Under the pieces are notes generated by a model. It had not been told where the DNA came from and made no database searches. It saw only the letters and a program-made list of their open reading frames with translations. This document shows positions 11,431 to 21,988 of a stretch of DNA of 61,880 bases, piece by piece (position 1 is the stretch's first letter; the number at the start of each line of letters is the position of its first letter). The position numbers and the translations under genes were made by a program. Source of the DNA: Mesobacillus maritimus (GTDB taxonomy: Bacteria; Bacillota; Bacilli; Bacillales; Cytobacillaceae); assembly GCF_019749255.1 (NCBI RefSeq), contig NZ_JACWFH010000031.1:139032-200911 (forward strand), given 5' to 3'.

Positions 11431-12543
11431 ATGAAAAAGACGATCGCAGTCCTGCCTGGAGACGGCATTGGCAAAGAGGTAGCAGGTGGTGCAGTGAGCG
11501 TCCTCCAAGCAATTGGAGAGCGCTTTGGACATCAATTTACTTTCACTTATGGAAGTATTGGCGGGGGAGCAATCGATGCGCTCGGTACTCCGCTTCCTGA
11601 AGAGACCATTGAACTCTGCAAAAAAAGCGATGCCGTCCTTCTCGGAGCAGTAGGCGGTCCGAAATGGGAAACCCTTCCTGGACATCTTCGTCCAGAGAAA
11701 GGTCTACTTCGCATTAGGAAAGAGTTGAACCTCTATGCTAATTTGAGACCGGTCAGCTATTATGCGGCAACCGCAGAAAACTCACCACTTCGCCCTGAAG
11801 TCATTGAAGGTGCAGATATGTTGGTAGTCAGAGAGCTGACTGGCGGTCTTTACTTTGGAAAGCCAAGTGAAAGAACGAAAACAGACGGCGAAGATGCTGT
11901 TGTCGATACACTTTTTTATAAAAAATCAGAGATTGAGCGTATCATTCGTCTCGCATTTGAACTAGCAGAACAACGAAGCAAAAAAGTGACATCAGTAGAT
12001 AAAGCAAATGTTTTAGAATCAAGCCGAGTATGGCGTGAAACAGCGGAAGAAGTAGCGAAAGATTTCCCAGAAGTAAAGCTAGAGCATATGCTTGTTGACA
12101 ATGCGGCGATGCAGTTGATTAAAAATCCAAAGCATTTTGATGTCCTAGTGACCGAGAACATGTTCGGCGATATTTTAAGTGATGAAGCGTCTGTTTTAAC
12201 AGGATCATTAGGGATGTTGCCTTCGGCTAGTATTTCCTCAGACGGTGCACATCTTTATGAGCCAATCCATGGATCCGCACCAGATATCGAAGGTAAAAAC
12301 ATTGCCAACCCAGTAGCAATGATTCTATCAGCAGCCATGATGTTACGTACCTCATTCGGCCTTGAAGAAGAGGCAACTGCGGTAGAAAAAGCAGTAGAAC
12401 AAGTACTAGAATCCGGCTCAAAAACAGCCGATATCGCTAAAAAAGGCCAACCAACTGTAGGCACAGCCGAAATGATCGAAGAAATCAAAGCAACCATACT
12501 AGATAATCAAGCAATCTTAAATATTATGAATTGTTATTCTTAA
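11431..12543 (+). CDS. leuB: 3-isopropylmalate dehydrogenase
   Basis: 370-residue NAD-dependent oxidative decarboxylase of 3-isopropylmalate. PGDGIGKEV, the GPKWETLP loop, ELTGGLYFG and [12 protein letters not shown] (Mg-binding aspartates) are present. The start at 11431 has GGAGGGG six nt upstream; the in-frame ATG at 11416 overlaps that site and is less likely. A 200-bp gap with a palindromic repeat separates it from leuC, unlike the tight spacing elsewhere in the operon. Confidence 0.96.
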   Translation: MKKTIAVLPGDGIGKEVAGGAVSVLQAIGERFGHQFTFTYGSIGGGAIDALGTPLPEETIELCKKSDAVLLGAVGGPKWETLPGHLRPEKGLLRIRKELNLYANLRPVSYYAATAENSPLRPEVIEGADMLVVRELTGGLYFGKPSERTKTDGEDAVVDTLFYKKSEIERIIRLAFELAEQRSKKVTSVDKANVLESSRVWRETAEEVAKDFPEVKLEHMLVDNAAMQLIKNPKHFDVLVTENMFGDILSDEASVLTGSLGMLPSASISSDGAHLYEPIHGSAPDIEGKNIANPVAMILSAAMMLRTSFGLEEEATAVEKAVEQVLESGSKTADIAKKGQPTVGTAEMIEEIKATILDNQAILNIMNCYS

Positions 12544-12575
12544 CACTAATTAAATGTTTATTGACGATGGAACAG

Positions 12576-12706
12576 GTTGATTGGAGCGGAAGGCACGAAG
12601 ACTCCTGCGGGAGTACGGGGCAGGGGAGACCCCACAGGCGCTAAAGCGCCGAGGAGGCTCCCCGGCACGCCCACGGAAAGCGAAGTGCCTGGAGCGGAAT
12701 TCAACC
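12576..12706 (+). repeat. Palindromic GC-rich repeat element, copy A
   Basis: This 131-bp element starts GTTGATTGGAGCGGAAG and ends TGGAGCGGAATTCAAC. It contains several internal hairpins: CTCCTGCGGGAG, GGCGCTAAAGCGCC and AGGCAC/GTGCCT. It is much richer in GC than its surroundings. A second copy lies in opposite orientation at 32638-32766. Similar elements are scattered in many Bacillaceae genomes. This copy sits inside the ilv-leu operon, between leuB and leuC, so it would be transcribed. Confidence 0.85.
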
Positions 12707-12742
12707 GTTGTCAAAGCTACTATTAAAAAAGGAGGGTGAAAA

Positions 12743-14158
12743 ATGGCAAAAACAATTATCGATAAACTTTGGGATAAGCATATTGTCCATCGCGAAGAGG
12801 GGAAACCAGACCTCATCTATATTGATCTTCATCTCGTCCATGAAGTAACCTCACCCCAAGCTTTTTCAGGATTAAAAATGAAAAACCGTAAAGTGAGACG
12901 ACCGGACCGTACCTTTGCAACCGTCGATCATAATGTCCCAACCGTAAACCGTTTTAACATTACCGACCCTGTCGCGCAAAACCAAATGGAAACCTTGCGC
13001 AACAATTGCAAAGAATTTGGGATTACTTTAGCAGACATCAATAGTCCAGAACAGGGAATTGTCCATGTAATTGGTCCTGAACTAGGGTTAACACAGCCCG
13101 GGATGACGATTGTCTGTGGGGACAGTCATACCTCTACACATGGTGCATTCGGTTCCCTAGCATTTGGAATTGGCACAAGCGAGGTTGAACATACGCTAGC
13201 AACGCAAACGTTGTGGCAGTCTAAACCTAAATCGCTTAAAGTCCAAATTGACGGCAAACTTGGTAAAGGTGTGCTCGCTAAAGATGTGATTTTATATGTG
13301 TTATCCAAATATGGAGTGAATTTTGGAACTGGTCATATCATTGAGTATTGTGGTGATGTGATTGAAAACATGACGATGGAAGAGCGAATGACCGTCTGCA
13401 ATATGTCGATTGAAGGTGGCGCTCGTGCAGGCCTAGTTGCTCCGGATGACACAACCATTGAATACTTGCGTGGCCGTAAGTATGTTCCAGCTGGCCAAGA
13501 GTTTGAGGAGCTAGCGGAACAGTGGAAGGCACTTGCTTCTGATGAAGGCGCTACTTATGATAAGGAAATCTACATTGAGGCAAGTGAAATTGCGCCAATG
13601 GTTAGCTGGGGAACCAATCCGTCCCAGACAGCTCCTGTTACAGGAAGGGTTCCTTTCTTAGGTGAATGTGAGAGCGAAAATGAAAAGCGTTCTGTAGCAA
13701 GCGCCCTTAAGTATATGGACTTTATCGAAGGCCAAAGAATAGCCGATATTAAAATTCAAAAAGTATTTATTGGTTCCTGTACAAACTCCCGTCTAGAGGA
13801 TCTGCGTTTGGCTGCTGAGATCGCAAAAGGGAGAAAGGTTCATCCAGATGTAGAGGCAATCGTGGTACCAGGCTCTCAAAATGTAAAAGTCTTAGCTGAA
13901 GCTGAAGGTCTTGATAAAATTTTCCTTGATGCAGGCTTTGAATGGCGTGAATCTGGTTGTAGCATGTGCCTAAGTATGAATGCGGATATTGTCCCAGCTG
14001 GAGAGCACTGTGCATCAACCTCCAATCGTAACTTTGAAGGACGTCAGGGTGCCGGAGCAAGAACTCATCTTGTCAGCCCAGCAATGGCAGCAGCGGCAGC
14101 AGTAAATGGCTGTTTCGTTGATGTGAGAACAATGGAGAGTGCTGAAGCCGTTCATTAA
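12743..14158 (+). CDS. leuC: 3-isopropylmalate dehydratase, large subunit
   Basis: 471-residue aconitase-family protein that works with LeuD to isomerise 2- to 3-isopropylmalate. The 4Fe-4S ligands are the Cys of GSCTNSRLEDLR and the two Cys of SGCSMCLSMN. VCGDSHTSTHGAFG is the substrate-loop signature. The ribosome site AAAGGAGG is strong. LeuD starts 21 bp downstream. Confidence 0.97.
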   Translation: MAKTIIDKLWDKHIVHREEGKPDLIYIDLHLVHEVTSPQAFSGLKMKNRKVRRPDRTFATVDHNVPTVNRFNITDPVAQNQMETLRNNCKEFGITLADINSPEQGIVHVIGPELGLTQPGMTIVCGDSHTSTHGAFGSLAFGIGTSEVEHTLATQTLWQSKPKSLKVQIDGKLGKGVLAKDVILYVLSKYGVNFGTGHIIEYCGDVIENMTMEERMTVCNMSIEGGARAGLVAPDDTTIEYLRGRKYVPAGQEFEELAEQWKALASDEGATYDKEIYIEASEIAPMVSWGTNPSQTAPVTGRVPFLGECESENEKRSVASALKYMDFIEGQRIADIKIQKVFIGSCTNSRLEDLRLAAEIAKGRKVHPDVEAIVVPGSQNVKVLAEAEGLDKIFLDAGFEWRESGCSMCLSMNADIVPAGEHCASTSNRNFEGRQGAGARTHLVSPAMAAAAAVNGCFVDVRTMESAEAVH

Positions 14159-14179
14159 AAATAGAAAGGAGAAGATGAG

Positions 14180-14764
14180 ATGGCAGGGCTAACGACATTT
14201 CGTGGCAAAGTAGCTGGAATGGATCGAGTGAATGTGGATACCGATCAGATTATTCCAAAGCAGTTTTTGAAACGAACAGAAAAAACAGGTTTTGGTCAAT
14301 ATCTCTTTTACGATTGGCGTTTCCAAGCAGATGGTACACCGAATCCTGATTTCGAATTGAATCGTCCGGAAAATAACGGAGCAGAGATACTTGTAGCAAA
14401 TGAAAACTTCGGTTGTGGCTCATCACGTGAGCATGCACCGTGGGCCTTGCTCGACTATGGGATTAAAATCGTAATTGCTCCGTCGTTCGCAGATATTTTT
14501 CATCAGAACTGCTTAAAGAATGGAATGCTTCCAGTTGTCTTAAAGGATGAGGAAGTACGCTATTTAATTGAAAAGGCAAAGGATGAAAATTATGAGCTAA
14601 CGGTATCGTTGAAAGACAAGACGGTAAAGGACTCTGAAGGTTTCCAAGCAGAGTTCCCAATTTCTGATTACTGGCAAACGATGCTGGTGAATGGGTGGGA
14701 CGAGATTGAATTAACTCTACAATTAGATGAACGAATCCTGGCTTATGAAGAGTCACTCATTTAA
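14180..14764 (+). CDS. leuD: 3-isopropylmalate dehydratase, small subunit
   Basis: 194-residue swivel-domain subunit that completes the LeuCD enzyme. The NVDTDQIIPKQFLK region and NFGCGSSREHAPWAL, the substrate-recognition motif, are present. It is the last gene of the ilv-leu operon and is followed by a strong terminator. Confidence 0.97.
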   Translation: MAGLTTFRGKVAGMDRVNVDTDQIIPKQFLKRTEKTGFGQYLFYDWRFQADGTPNPDFELNRPENNGAEILVANENFGCGSSREHAPWALLDYGIKIVIAPSFADIFHQNCLKNGMLPVVLKDEEVRYLIEKAKDENYELTVSLKDKTVKDSEGFQAEFPISDYWQTMLVNGWDEIELTLQLDERILAYEESLI

Positions 14765-14802
14765 AAAGATTCACGGCCCCAGCCGTGAATCTTTTTGTTT
14801 TT
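14763..14802 (+). terminator. Terminator of the ilv-leu operon
   Basis: AAAGATTCACGGC and GCCGTGAATCTTT form a 13-bp perfect stem with a CCCA loop, followed by a T-rich tail. Confidence 0.93.
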
Positions 14803-14948
14803 CGTACAATCCATGCTAAACTATCGATTATAATCAAAGATAAAGCACTCTTTAAGGGATGGATAGACATAGGTTAGAGGAGTTACCGTAGAGAATCTTT
14901 GTTATAGAAAGTGCTAGAAATTTGATGAATAAAAAGAGGCGGGAAGGC

Positions 14949-15971
14949 ATGATGAAACAGAATTCTGAAAAAGATAATATTGTTTTGTTTCCGGGCCTAG
15001 AGCGACGTCTGTTAGAAAAAGGGGTGGAATACCTCCACGCGAAAAAGTATCGACAGGCTATCGAGTATTTGGAACAGGCACGTACGCTTGATGCACATAA
15101 TAGTGAGGTGTACACTGGATTAGTTCTTGCTCATTTTGAATCAGGCCACCCACAAGAAGCAAAAGTCATTGCAGCGGAGATGCTCAAGGAAGGAATCGGC
15201 AATTATATACAAGTCATGGACCTTTACATCATGATTATGGTCCAGTTGAATGAATATGAAGAAATCATTACGACGATTGAGGCTCTGCTCGAAGAAAAAG
15301 AAGTGCCAAAAGAAAAATTTGAACATTTTTCTAAAATGCTTCATTTTAGCCGGAAGATGGCAGAAGGCCAGCAAGACCTTCAAGACATAGAACCACCAGT
15401 TCAAGAACGAGAAAATGAACGATTAAGTTTGTTTTCCTATCAGGATCCAAAAGACCAAATGCAAATTGCCGCAAGACTTGCCAAGGAAAATGTTCGCCCA
15501 TACATACATGAAATTAAGCTATACCTAGAATCAAAAGAAGGGCACCCCTTTCAGAAATCAATGTTGCTGAACATTTTAAGGGAACAAGAATATGACAAGG
15601 AAGTAGAAGTCGAAAAGCTTGGAATGAAGGACGTGTTTATTCCTTCTAGGCTCCCTGAGCTTCAGGAAGTTCAAATGTTGCTTGATGTATCGCACCTTCT
15701 TCAGTCCAGCCTTGAAAGCGATGACCCAGTCTTGTTTGAAAACATTAAAAGTCTGTTGGAGCGAAACTTCTTTCTACTCTATCCTTTTAATCCGAAGCCT
15801 AATTCTGAAAAAGCATGTGCAGCGGCCTATCATTACCTAGCAAATGCGTATTTTGGACTTGATGAAACGATAGATAAGTATGCTGATCGATACGGCGCAA
15901 CTGTGGAAGAGACAGCAGAAGCAATGGATTTCATCAAGATGATAGAAGAAATTTCTTACCCTATCATCTAG
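14949..15971 (+). CDS. ysoA: TPR-repeat protein, YsoA-like
   Basis: 340-residue soluble protein. The N-terminal half has TPR-type helical repeats (EYLHAKKYRQAIEYLEQA, then ...GLVLAHFESGHPQEAK). The C-terminal half resembles B. subtilis YsoA, which lies at the same place between leuD and tig. TPRs mediate protein contacts and no enzymatic motif is visible. The start is uncertain: ATG 14949 or 14952 follows a weak GGGAAGG, while in-frame TTG 14922 and ATG 14925 have no ribosome site. Confidence 0.8.
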   Translation: MMKQNSEKDNIVLFPGLERRLLEKGVEYLHAKKYRQAIEYLEQARTLDAHNSEVYTGLVLAHFESGHPQEAKVIAAEMLKEGIGNYIQVMDLYIMIMVQLNEYEEIITTIEALLEEKEVPKEKFEHFSKMLHFSRKMAEGQQDLQDIEPPVQERENERLSLFSYQDPKDQMQIAARLAKENVRPYIHEIKLYLESKEGHPFQKSMLLNILREQEYDKEVEVEKLGMKDVFIPSRLPELQEVQMLLDVSHLLQSSLESDDPVLFENIKSLLERNFFLLYPFNPKPNSEKACAAAYHYLANAYFGLDETIDKYADRYGATVEETAEAMDFIKMIEEISYPII

Positions 15972-15978
15972 CAGGCTG

Positions 15979-16006
15979 TTGAAACGAAAGAATCCTGTGT
16001 TATAAT
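15979..16006 (+). promoter_or_regulatory. Sigma-A promoter of tig
   Basis: The -35 TTGAAA (15979-15984) and -10 TATAAT (16001-16006) have a 16-bp spacer, 122 bp upstream of the tig start. Confidence 0.7.
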
Positions 16007-16127
16007 GTAGTGGTTGTATTATGTAAAAATTAATCTATTTTACATTTAAACTGGAATATTTGCTTGCATGTTCAAGAGATATTCATCGCCGTAAGGTCAT
16101 GATAATAGATTTGTTGGAGGGAAAAGT

Positions 16128-17417
16128 ATGTCTGCAAAATGGGAAAAACAAGAAGGGAACCAAGGGGTTCTTACATTTGAAGTTGATGCAGAGAAGTTTA
16201 ACGAAGGATTAGACGCTGCATTCAAAAAAGTTGTGAAAACAATTAATGTTCCTGGATTCCGTAAAGGAAAAATGCCTCGCCAAATGTTTGAAAAGCGTTT
16301 TGGTGTAGAATCATTATATCAGGATGCAATTGATTATCTTCTACCAGAAGCATATTCAAATGCAATCGATGAAGCTGGAATTGAGCCAGTTGATCGTCCT
16401 GAAATTGATGTAGATCAAGTTGAAAAAGGCAAGAGCTTAGTTTTCAAAGCAACTGTTACAGTAAAGCCTGAAGTAAAACTTGGTGACTACAAAGGTCTTG
16501 AAGTTGAAGCTTTTGATACAGAAGTTACAGATGAAGAAGTTGAAGCAGAATTAAAATCTTTACAAGAGCGTCATGCTGAGCTAGTTGTGAAAGAAGATGC
16601 ACCAGCAGAAAACGGCGACACAGTTGTATTAGACTTTGAAGGCTTCGTTGATGGAGTAGCATTCGAAGGTGGACAAGCTGATAACCATTCACTTGAAATT
16701 GGTTCTGGAAGCTTCATCCCTGGCTTTGAAGAGCAGCTTGTTGGTGTAAAAGCAGGAGAAGAAAAAGACGTTGAAGTCACTTTCCCTGAAGAATACCATG
16801 CTGCTGAGCTTGCTGGAAAGCCTGCAGTATTCAAAGTAAAAGTACACGAAATCAAAGGCAAAGAACTTCCTGAGCTAGATGATGAATTTGCGAAGGATGT
16901 TGATGAAGAAGCTGAAACAATCGAAGCTCTTCGTGAAAAAACAAAGAACCGTTTGAAGCATGACAAAGAGCATCAGAAAGAACATCATATCCAAGATACA
17001 ATCGTGGAAAAAGCAGCAGAAAATGCTGAAATCGATGTTCCTGAAATCATGGTAGAGAACGAAGTAGACCGTATGCTACAAGAATTCGAACAACGTCTTC
17101 AAATGCAAGGTATGAACCTTGAGCTTTACTTCCAGTTCTCTGGTCAAGATGAAGCTGCCCTACGTGGCCAAATGAAAGAAGATGCTGCGAAGCGTGTTCG
17201 CGTGAACCTAACTCTTGAGGCAATTGCTAAAGCAGAAAACATCGAAGTAACAGAAGAAGATGTGAACAAAGAGCTTGAAACAATGTCTACTCAATACAAT
17301 ATGACTGTTGATCAAATTAAAGCGGCTCTTGGTGGAAACCTTGAAACTGTTAAAGCTGATCTTCAAATAAAAAAAGCAGTCGAATTCCTTGTGGAAAACA
17401 GTAAAACTGTTGCATAA
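16128..17417 (+). CDS. tig: Trigger factor, ribosome-associated chaperone and prolyl isomerase
   Basis: 429-residue protein with the usual three domains. The N-terminal ribosome-binding domain has the signature [17 protein letters not shown] near residues 44-60. A central FKBP-type PPIase covers about 150-245. The C-terminal helical chaperone arms follow. It binds nascent chains at the ribosome exit. The ribosome site GGAGGG is clear. It has its own promoter and terminator and precedes clpX, as in B. subtilis. Confidence 0.97.
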   Translation: MSAKWEKQEGNQGVLTFEVDAEKFNEGLDAAFKKVVKTINVPGFRKGKMPRQMFEKRFGVESLYQDAIDYLLPEAYSNAIDEAGIEPVDRPEIDVDQVEKGKSLVFKATVTVKPEVKLGDYKGLEVEAFDTEVTDEEVEAELKSLQERHAELVVKEDAPAENGDTVVLDFEGFVDGVAFEGGQADNHSLEIGSGSFIPGFEEQLVGVKAGEEKDVEVTFPEEYHAAELAGKPAVFKVKVHEIKGKELPELDDEFAKDVDEEAETIEALREKTKNRLKHDKEHQKEHHIQDTIVEKAAENAEIDVPEIMVENEVDRMLQEFEQRLQMQGMNLELYFQFSGQDEAALRGQMKEDAAKRVRVNLTLEAIAKAENIEVTEEDVNKELETMSTQYNMTVDQIKAALGGNLETVKADLQIKKAVEFLVENSKTVA

Positions 17418-17435
17418 TAGAAGTAACAAGATAAG

Positions 17436-17466
17436 AACAAGGCGCGAGTTATTCGTGCCTTGTTTT
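17436..17466 (+). terminator. Terminator after tig
   Basis: AACAAGGC...GCCTTGTT forms a hairpin extended by CGAG/CGTG near the loop, ending TTGTTTTG. Confidence 0.8.
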
Positions 17467-17777
17467 GTACCATATTAAGGTGTTTTTTACATATAATGAA
17501 AGACATGACTAGCGGAGGTCAGGTCTTGAAATTCATTGGTAATTCGTGAACAGCCGATTGAACTAGCGGCATTTTGGTTAAGCTTAGTTGAGTACATATT
17601 ATTTGCGGATCAGTTTTACCATCTTATCTTGCTAAGTGTTATCATTTCCTGCAAACTGGAAAAATGTGATACAATGCAGTACATACCCGTTTTAATCCGT
17701 TTACAAAATAACCAAAATGAATGTTCGCATATGATCCGCCACTTTGTATGTTAGAAGTTTTCCAAGGGGTGAAAAAA
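17467..17777 (+). other. 311-bp tig-clpX gap
   Basis: No convincing gene. A 72-codon open frame (17536-17754) has no ribosome site and no recognisable product. A TACAAT at about 17672 preceded by a poor -35 may be the clpX promoter. I see no CtsR heptad pair. Confidence 0.4.
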
Positions 17778-19040
17778 GTGTTCAAATTTAATGATGAAAA
17801 AGGGCAACTCAAATGTTCTTTCTGCGGCAAGACCCAGGATCAAGTCCGTAAACTCGTTGCAGGACCAGGAGTTTATATATGTGATGAGTGTATCGAGCTT
17901 TGTACTGAAATTGTTGAAGAAGAGCTAGGCACTGAAGAGGAAGTTGAATTCAAAGATGTACCTAAGCCACGTGAAATCCGTGAAATCCTTGACGAGTATG
18001 TTATTGGTCAAGAACAGGCAAAGAAAAATCTTTCTGTAGCCGTTTACAATCACTACAAGCGTATCAATTCCAATAGCAAAATCGACGATGTCGAACTTGC
18101 GAAAAGTAATATTGTTATGATTGGACCAACTGGTAGCGGGAAAACGCTTCTTGCCCAAACGCTCGCTCGTATTCTGAACGTGCCATTTGCCATTGCAGAT
18201 GCGACTTCGTTAACAGAAGCTGGTTATGTTGGGGAAGATGTTGAAAACATCCTTCTTAAGCTCATCCAAGCAGCAGATTATGATGTAGAAAAAGCCGAAA
18301 AGGGTATCATCTACATTGATGAGATTGATAAAATTGCCAGAAAATCAGAAAATCCATCGATTACAAGAGATGTTTCGGGTGAAGGCGTACAGCAGGCATT
18401 ACTGAAAATCCTTGAGGGTACTGTGGCAAGCGTACCGCCACAAGGTGGAAGAAAGCATCCACATCAAGAATTCATCCAAATTGATACAGGAAATATCTTG
18501 TTCATTTGTGGTGGAGCCTTCGATGGCATTGAGTCCATTATTAAACGCCGCCTAGGCCAGAAAGTTATTGGCTTTGGTTCAGATGCAAAGAAAGAAGACA
18601 TCGATCAAAAACAATTGCTTCAAAAAGTTCTTCCAGAAGATTTGTTGAGATTTGGTTTGATTCCTGAATTTATTGGACGTCTACCAGTCACTGCGAGCCT
18701 AACTCAATTAGATGAAGAGGCTCTAGTGGAAATTTTAACAAAGCCGAAGAACGCTTTGGTTAAGCAATATCAAAAAATGCTTGAGCTTGACAATGTTGAG
18801 CTTGAATTTGAAGAAGATGCATTACGTGAAATTGCCAATAAAGCGATTGAACGTAAAACAGGTGCACGTGGTCTTCGCTCAATTATTGAGGGCATCATGC
18901 TTGATGTTATGTTCGATCTTCCTTCAAGAGATGATATCGTAAAATGTATCATCACGAAGGAAACTGTTTCTCAATCAAGCCCACCACAACTTTTGCTTGA
19001 AGATGGGTCTATTGACAAAGGCGAACGAAACTCTGCGTGA
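17778..19040 (+). CDS. clpX: ClpX, ATPase subunit of the ClpXP protease
   Basis: 420-residue AAA+ unfoldase. The N-terminal zinc-binding domain has Cys13, Cys16, Cys35 and Cys38. Walker A is GPTGSGKT, Walker B IIYIDEID, and a ClpP-docking IGF loop (VIGFG) follows. GTG 17778 is chosen because AAGGGGTG lies 6 nt upstream and the N-terminus then matches B. subtilis ClpX; the 19-codon extension to 17721 is spurious. ClpX feeds substrates to ClpP, which is not in the window. Confidence 0.97.
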   Translation: MFKFNDEKGQLKCSFCGKTQDQVRKLVAGPGVYICDECIELCTEIVEEELGTEEEVEFKDVPKPREIREILDEYVIGQEQAKKNLSVAVYNHYKRINSNSKIDDVELAKSNIVMIGPTGSGKTLLAQTLARILNVPFAIADATSLTEAGYVGEDVENILLKLIQAADYDVEKAEKGIIYIDEIDKIARKSENPSITRDVSGEGVQQALLKILEGTVASVPPQGGRKHPHQEFIQIDTGNILFICGGAFDGIESIIKRRLGQKVIGFGSDAKKEDIDQKQLLQKVLPEDLLRFGLIPEFIGRLPVTASLTQLDEEALVEILTKPKNALVKQYQKMLELDNVELEFEEDALREIANKAIERKTGARGLRSIIEGIMLDVMFDLPSRDDIVKCIITKETVSQSSPPQLLLEDGSIDKGERNSA

Positions 19041-19058
19041 TGATTGAATAACGACTTA

Positions 19059-19091
19059 AAAACCTAGCAGCTTTTGCTGTTAGGTTTTTTT
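19059..19091 (+). terminator. Terminator after clpX
   Basis: AACCTAGCAGC pairs with GCTGTTAGGTT (one bulge) and is followed by a T-run. Confidence 0.85.
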
Positions 19092-19197
19092 GCGTCCTTT
19101 TCGTTAATGTTATTTTTGACATTGATTCTGGTTTATTCCATCTCGTTGCAGGAAATACTAAGAGGAGCATAAGCATTAAGTCAGGAGGGAATCTGTT

Positions 19198-20910
19198 TTG
19201 AGTTGGACGGGGATCGCGATATTCGTACAGCTATTCTTTGGAATTGTTATCGGGCTGTACTTCTGGAACTTATTAAAAAGTCAGCGCACACAAAAAGTGT
19301 CAATAGACCGTGAGTCTAAAAAAGAAATGGAACAGTTGAGAAAAATGCGATCAATCTCTCTCAGTGAACCACTTTCTGAAAAAGTAAGACCTGCAAGTTT
19401 CAAAGATATTGTTGGGCAGGAAGATGGCATAAAAGCACTGAAGGCAGCACTATGTGGGCCGAATCCTCAGCATGTCATTATTTATGGACCACCGGGAGTC
19501 GGAAAAACAGCCGCCGCAAGGCTAGTATTAGAGGAATCAAAGAAAAATGAAAAATCACCGTTTAAACAGTCTTCTGTTTTTGTTGAGTTGGATGCAACCA
19601 CCGCTCGATTTGATGAGAGAGGAATTGCTGATCCTTTAATAGGTTCTGTTCATGATCCCATCTATCAAGGGGCAGGAGCGATGGGACAGGCAGGGATTCC
19701 TCAGCCGAAGCAAGGTGCTGTTACTAATGCACATGGTGGAGTGCTTTTCATTGATGAAATTGGCGAGCTCCATCCAATCCAAATGAATAAGCTTTTAAAA
19801 GTGCTTGAGGATCGGAAGGTTTTTCTTGAAAGTGCCTATTATAATGAGGAAAACACGCAAATCCCTACGCATATCCATGATATCTTTAAAAATGGGTTAC
19901 CTGCCGACTTCCGTCTGGTGGGTGCGACAACACGTACTCCGAGTGAAATTCCTCCAGCCATCCGCTCAAGGTGTATGGAAGTGTTTTTTAGAGAACTAAC
20001 TCAAGAAGAGATTTCGGAAGTAGCTAGAAATGCGGCAGACAAAGTGAACTTGAAAATGAGTGAAGAAGCCATCACCGTGCTTGCTTCATACTGCCGCAAC
20101 GGTCGTGAAGCGGTCAATATGGTCCAAATTGCGGCTGGCTTGGCCATTACTGAAGGGCGAGACCACATTAAAGAAGAAGAAATTGAATGGGTGGTCCATT
20201 CTAGTCAACTTTCTCCAAGAATGGAACGCAAAATCAATGAAAAGGCAGCTGTAGGTCTTGTTAATGGATTAGCTGTTTACGGTCCAAATACTGGGGCACT
20301 TCTCGAAATCGAGGTTACCGTAATCAAGGCAAAGGAAAAAGGCAGTATCAATATTACCGGAATCATTGAGGAAGAGAGCATTGGCGGCCAAGGCAAATCG
20401 ATTCGTAGAAAGAGTATGGCCAGAGGCTCGATTGAAAACGTCATTACGGTGTTGCGCTCAATGGGCGTGCCAGCGGACGAATACGATATTCATGTGAATT
20501 TCCCTGGTGGTGTTCCGATTGATGGCCCATCAGCTGGAATCGCAATGGCAACGGGAATTTATTCAGCCATTTACAAAATCCCAACGGACCATACTGTCGC
20601 GATGACAGGTGAAATCAGTATCCATGGCAATGTGAAGCCAATTGGTGGCGTATATGCAAAGGTAGAAGCAGCCAAAAAAGCTGGTGCCAAGCGCGTCATC
20701 ATTCCCAAAGATAATGTCCAATCCATTCTCCAGGAGATCAAAGACATTGAAATCATTCCTGTCAGCCATCTAACTGAAGTGTTTGATCATGCGCTTGTCA
20801 GAGAGCCTTCTAATAAAGAGGAGATCATTGCATCCGCGGAAATCGAGCACAGAAATCGAATGCTTTCCGTAGCCTCGGAGATTGAGATTAATAAGAAAGA
20901 AAGTATATAA
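19198..20910 (+). CDS. lonB: LonB, ATP-dependent Lon-like protease
   Basis: 570-residue protein. A short N-terminal membrane-like segment (residues 5-25) is followed by an AAA+ module with Walker [11 protein letters not shown] and Walker B GVLFIDEIGEL, then a Lon protease domain. The catalytic Ser is in DGPSAGIA and the Lys in GGVYAKVEAA. In B. subtilis LonB is made in the forespore and degrades proteins during sporulation. TTG start with AGGAGGGA. In B. subtilis lonB is next to lonA; here a tandem array lies between them. Confidence 0.95.
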   Translation: MSWTGIAIFVQLFFGIVIGLYFWNLLKSQRTQKVSIDRESKKEMEQLRKMRSISLSEPLSEKVRPASFKDIVGQEDGIKALKAALCGPNPQHVIIYGPPGVGKTAAARLVLEESKKNEKSPFKQSSVFVELDATTARFDERGIADPLIGSVHDPIYQGAGAMGQAGIPQPKQGAVTNAHGGVLFIDEIGELHPIQMNKLLKVLEDRKVFLESAYYNEENTQIPTHIHDIFKNGLPADFRLVGATTRTPSEIPPAIRSRCMEVFFRELTQEEISEVARNAADKVNLKMSEEAITVLASYCRNGREAVNMVQIAAGLAITEGRDHIKEEEIEWVVHSSQLSPRMERKINEKAAVGLVNGLAVYGPNTGALLEIEVTVIKAKEKGSINITGIIEEESIGGQGKSIRRKSMARGSIENVITVLRSMGVPADEYDIHVNFPGGVPIDGPSAGIAMATGIYSAIYKIPTDHTVAMTGEISIHGNVKPIGGVYAKVEAAKKAGAKRVIIPKDNVQSILQEIKDIEIIPVSHLTEVFDHALVREPSNKEEIIASAEIEHRNRMLSVASEIEINKKESI

Positions 20911-20920
20911 CAACAGATGG

Positions 20921-20954
20921 AAAAGTTCCGACTTCGGTTGGGGCTTTTTGTTTT
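20921..20954 (+). terminator. Terminator after lonB
   Basis: AAAAGTTCCGAC and GTTGGGGCTTTTT pair, with G-U pairs, around a TTCG loop, followed by a T-rich stretch. Confidence 0.75.
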
Positions 20955-21025
20955 GGATGTTCTGGAACGAACTTTTATCGTGTTTGATTAAGGGAAGAGG
21001 GAAGCGGAAAGAAAGGTTACTATTT

Positions 21026-21690
21026 GAGTGCGTGGGCCTTATCTAGGTAGGAGCAGAAGGAGAACGGTCAGCAATGAGAGAGATAAACGCCCTAACTAAG
21101 AAGAATTAGATAGGAAAGGTCGCCAATGAGAGAGATAGCCGCCCTAACTAAGTAGAATCAGGAAGAGAAAGGTCACCAATGAGTAAGATAGACACCCTAA
21201 CTAAGTAGAATTAGGAAGAGAAAGGTCAGCGATGAGTGTGATTGACACCCTATCTAAGAAGAATTAGAAAGAGAAAGGTCGCCAATGAGAGAGATAGAGG
21301 CCCTAACTAAGTAGAAGAAAAAGGAGGAAGGTCGCCAATGAGAGAGATAGCCGCCCTAACTAAGTAGAATCAGGAAGAGAAAGGTCACCAATGAGTAAGA
21401 TAGCCGCCTTAACTAAGTAGAATTAAGAAGAGAAAGGTAGCCAATGAGTAAGATAGCCGCCCTATCTAAGTAGAATTAGGAAGGAAAGGTAGCCAATGAG
21501 TAAGGTAGCCGCCTTATCTAAGTAGAATTAAGAAGAGAAAGGTCGCCGATGAGTAAGAAAGCCCAAACTAAGTAGAACCAGAAAGAAAAAGGTCACCAAC
21601 GAGTCCAGTTGAACACCCTACCTAGGCAAGAGTTAGGAATAGAAAGGTTACTGGAGAGTAAATGGCGCCTTGCCTTATCTAGGTTGAACC
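21026..21690. repeat. 53-bp tandem repeat array (array 2)
   Basis: About twelve degenerate units of mostly 53 bp, with a few indels. The core AAAGGTCgCCAATGAG recurs at about 21066, 21117, 21169, 21222, 21275, 21328, 21381, 21434, 21486, 21539, 21589 and 21644. The following GATAGcCgCCCTAaCTAaG aligns with array 1 (GATAGGCACCCAATCTAGG) without gaps. It fills the gap between lonB and lon and has the same orientation as array 1. Confidence 0.93.
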
Positions 21691-21988
21691 CTAGTGTGTC
21701 AAAAAAAATCCCCGTAAGTCTAAAATAAATCAACCAGCAATAGCAATATCAAACCTAAAGGGTTTAAATTAAAACCAATTTAAAATCCCACACACTCAAC
21801 CCACTTTTTTTCTACGCCAAACCTGAATTGGTAACATATTTTCTTGCCTATTTAGGATACTAATAAGAGGTGAATATTTTTATCTAATAGTCCTTAAGAC
21901 TCGTGTTATTAGACACTCGAAGGCAAATAAGATAAAATTGAACAAAGAATCCATGTACTACTTAGTTACATGTGGAGGTGCAAAAACA
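21691..21988 (+). other. AT-rich leader region of lon
   Basis: No gene is seen. It should contain the lon promoter, but I cannot assign -35 and -10 boxes with confidence. An in-frame upward extension of lon to 21938 lacks a ribosome site. Confidence 0.4.

Noticed and set aside
17536-17754. 72-codon open frame before clpX
   Set aside because: No ribosome site, unlikely composition, and it overlaps the probable clpX promoter.
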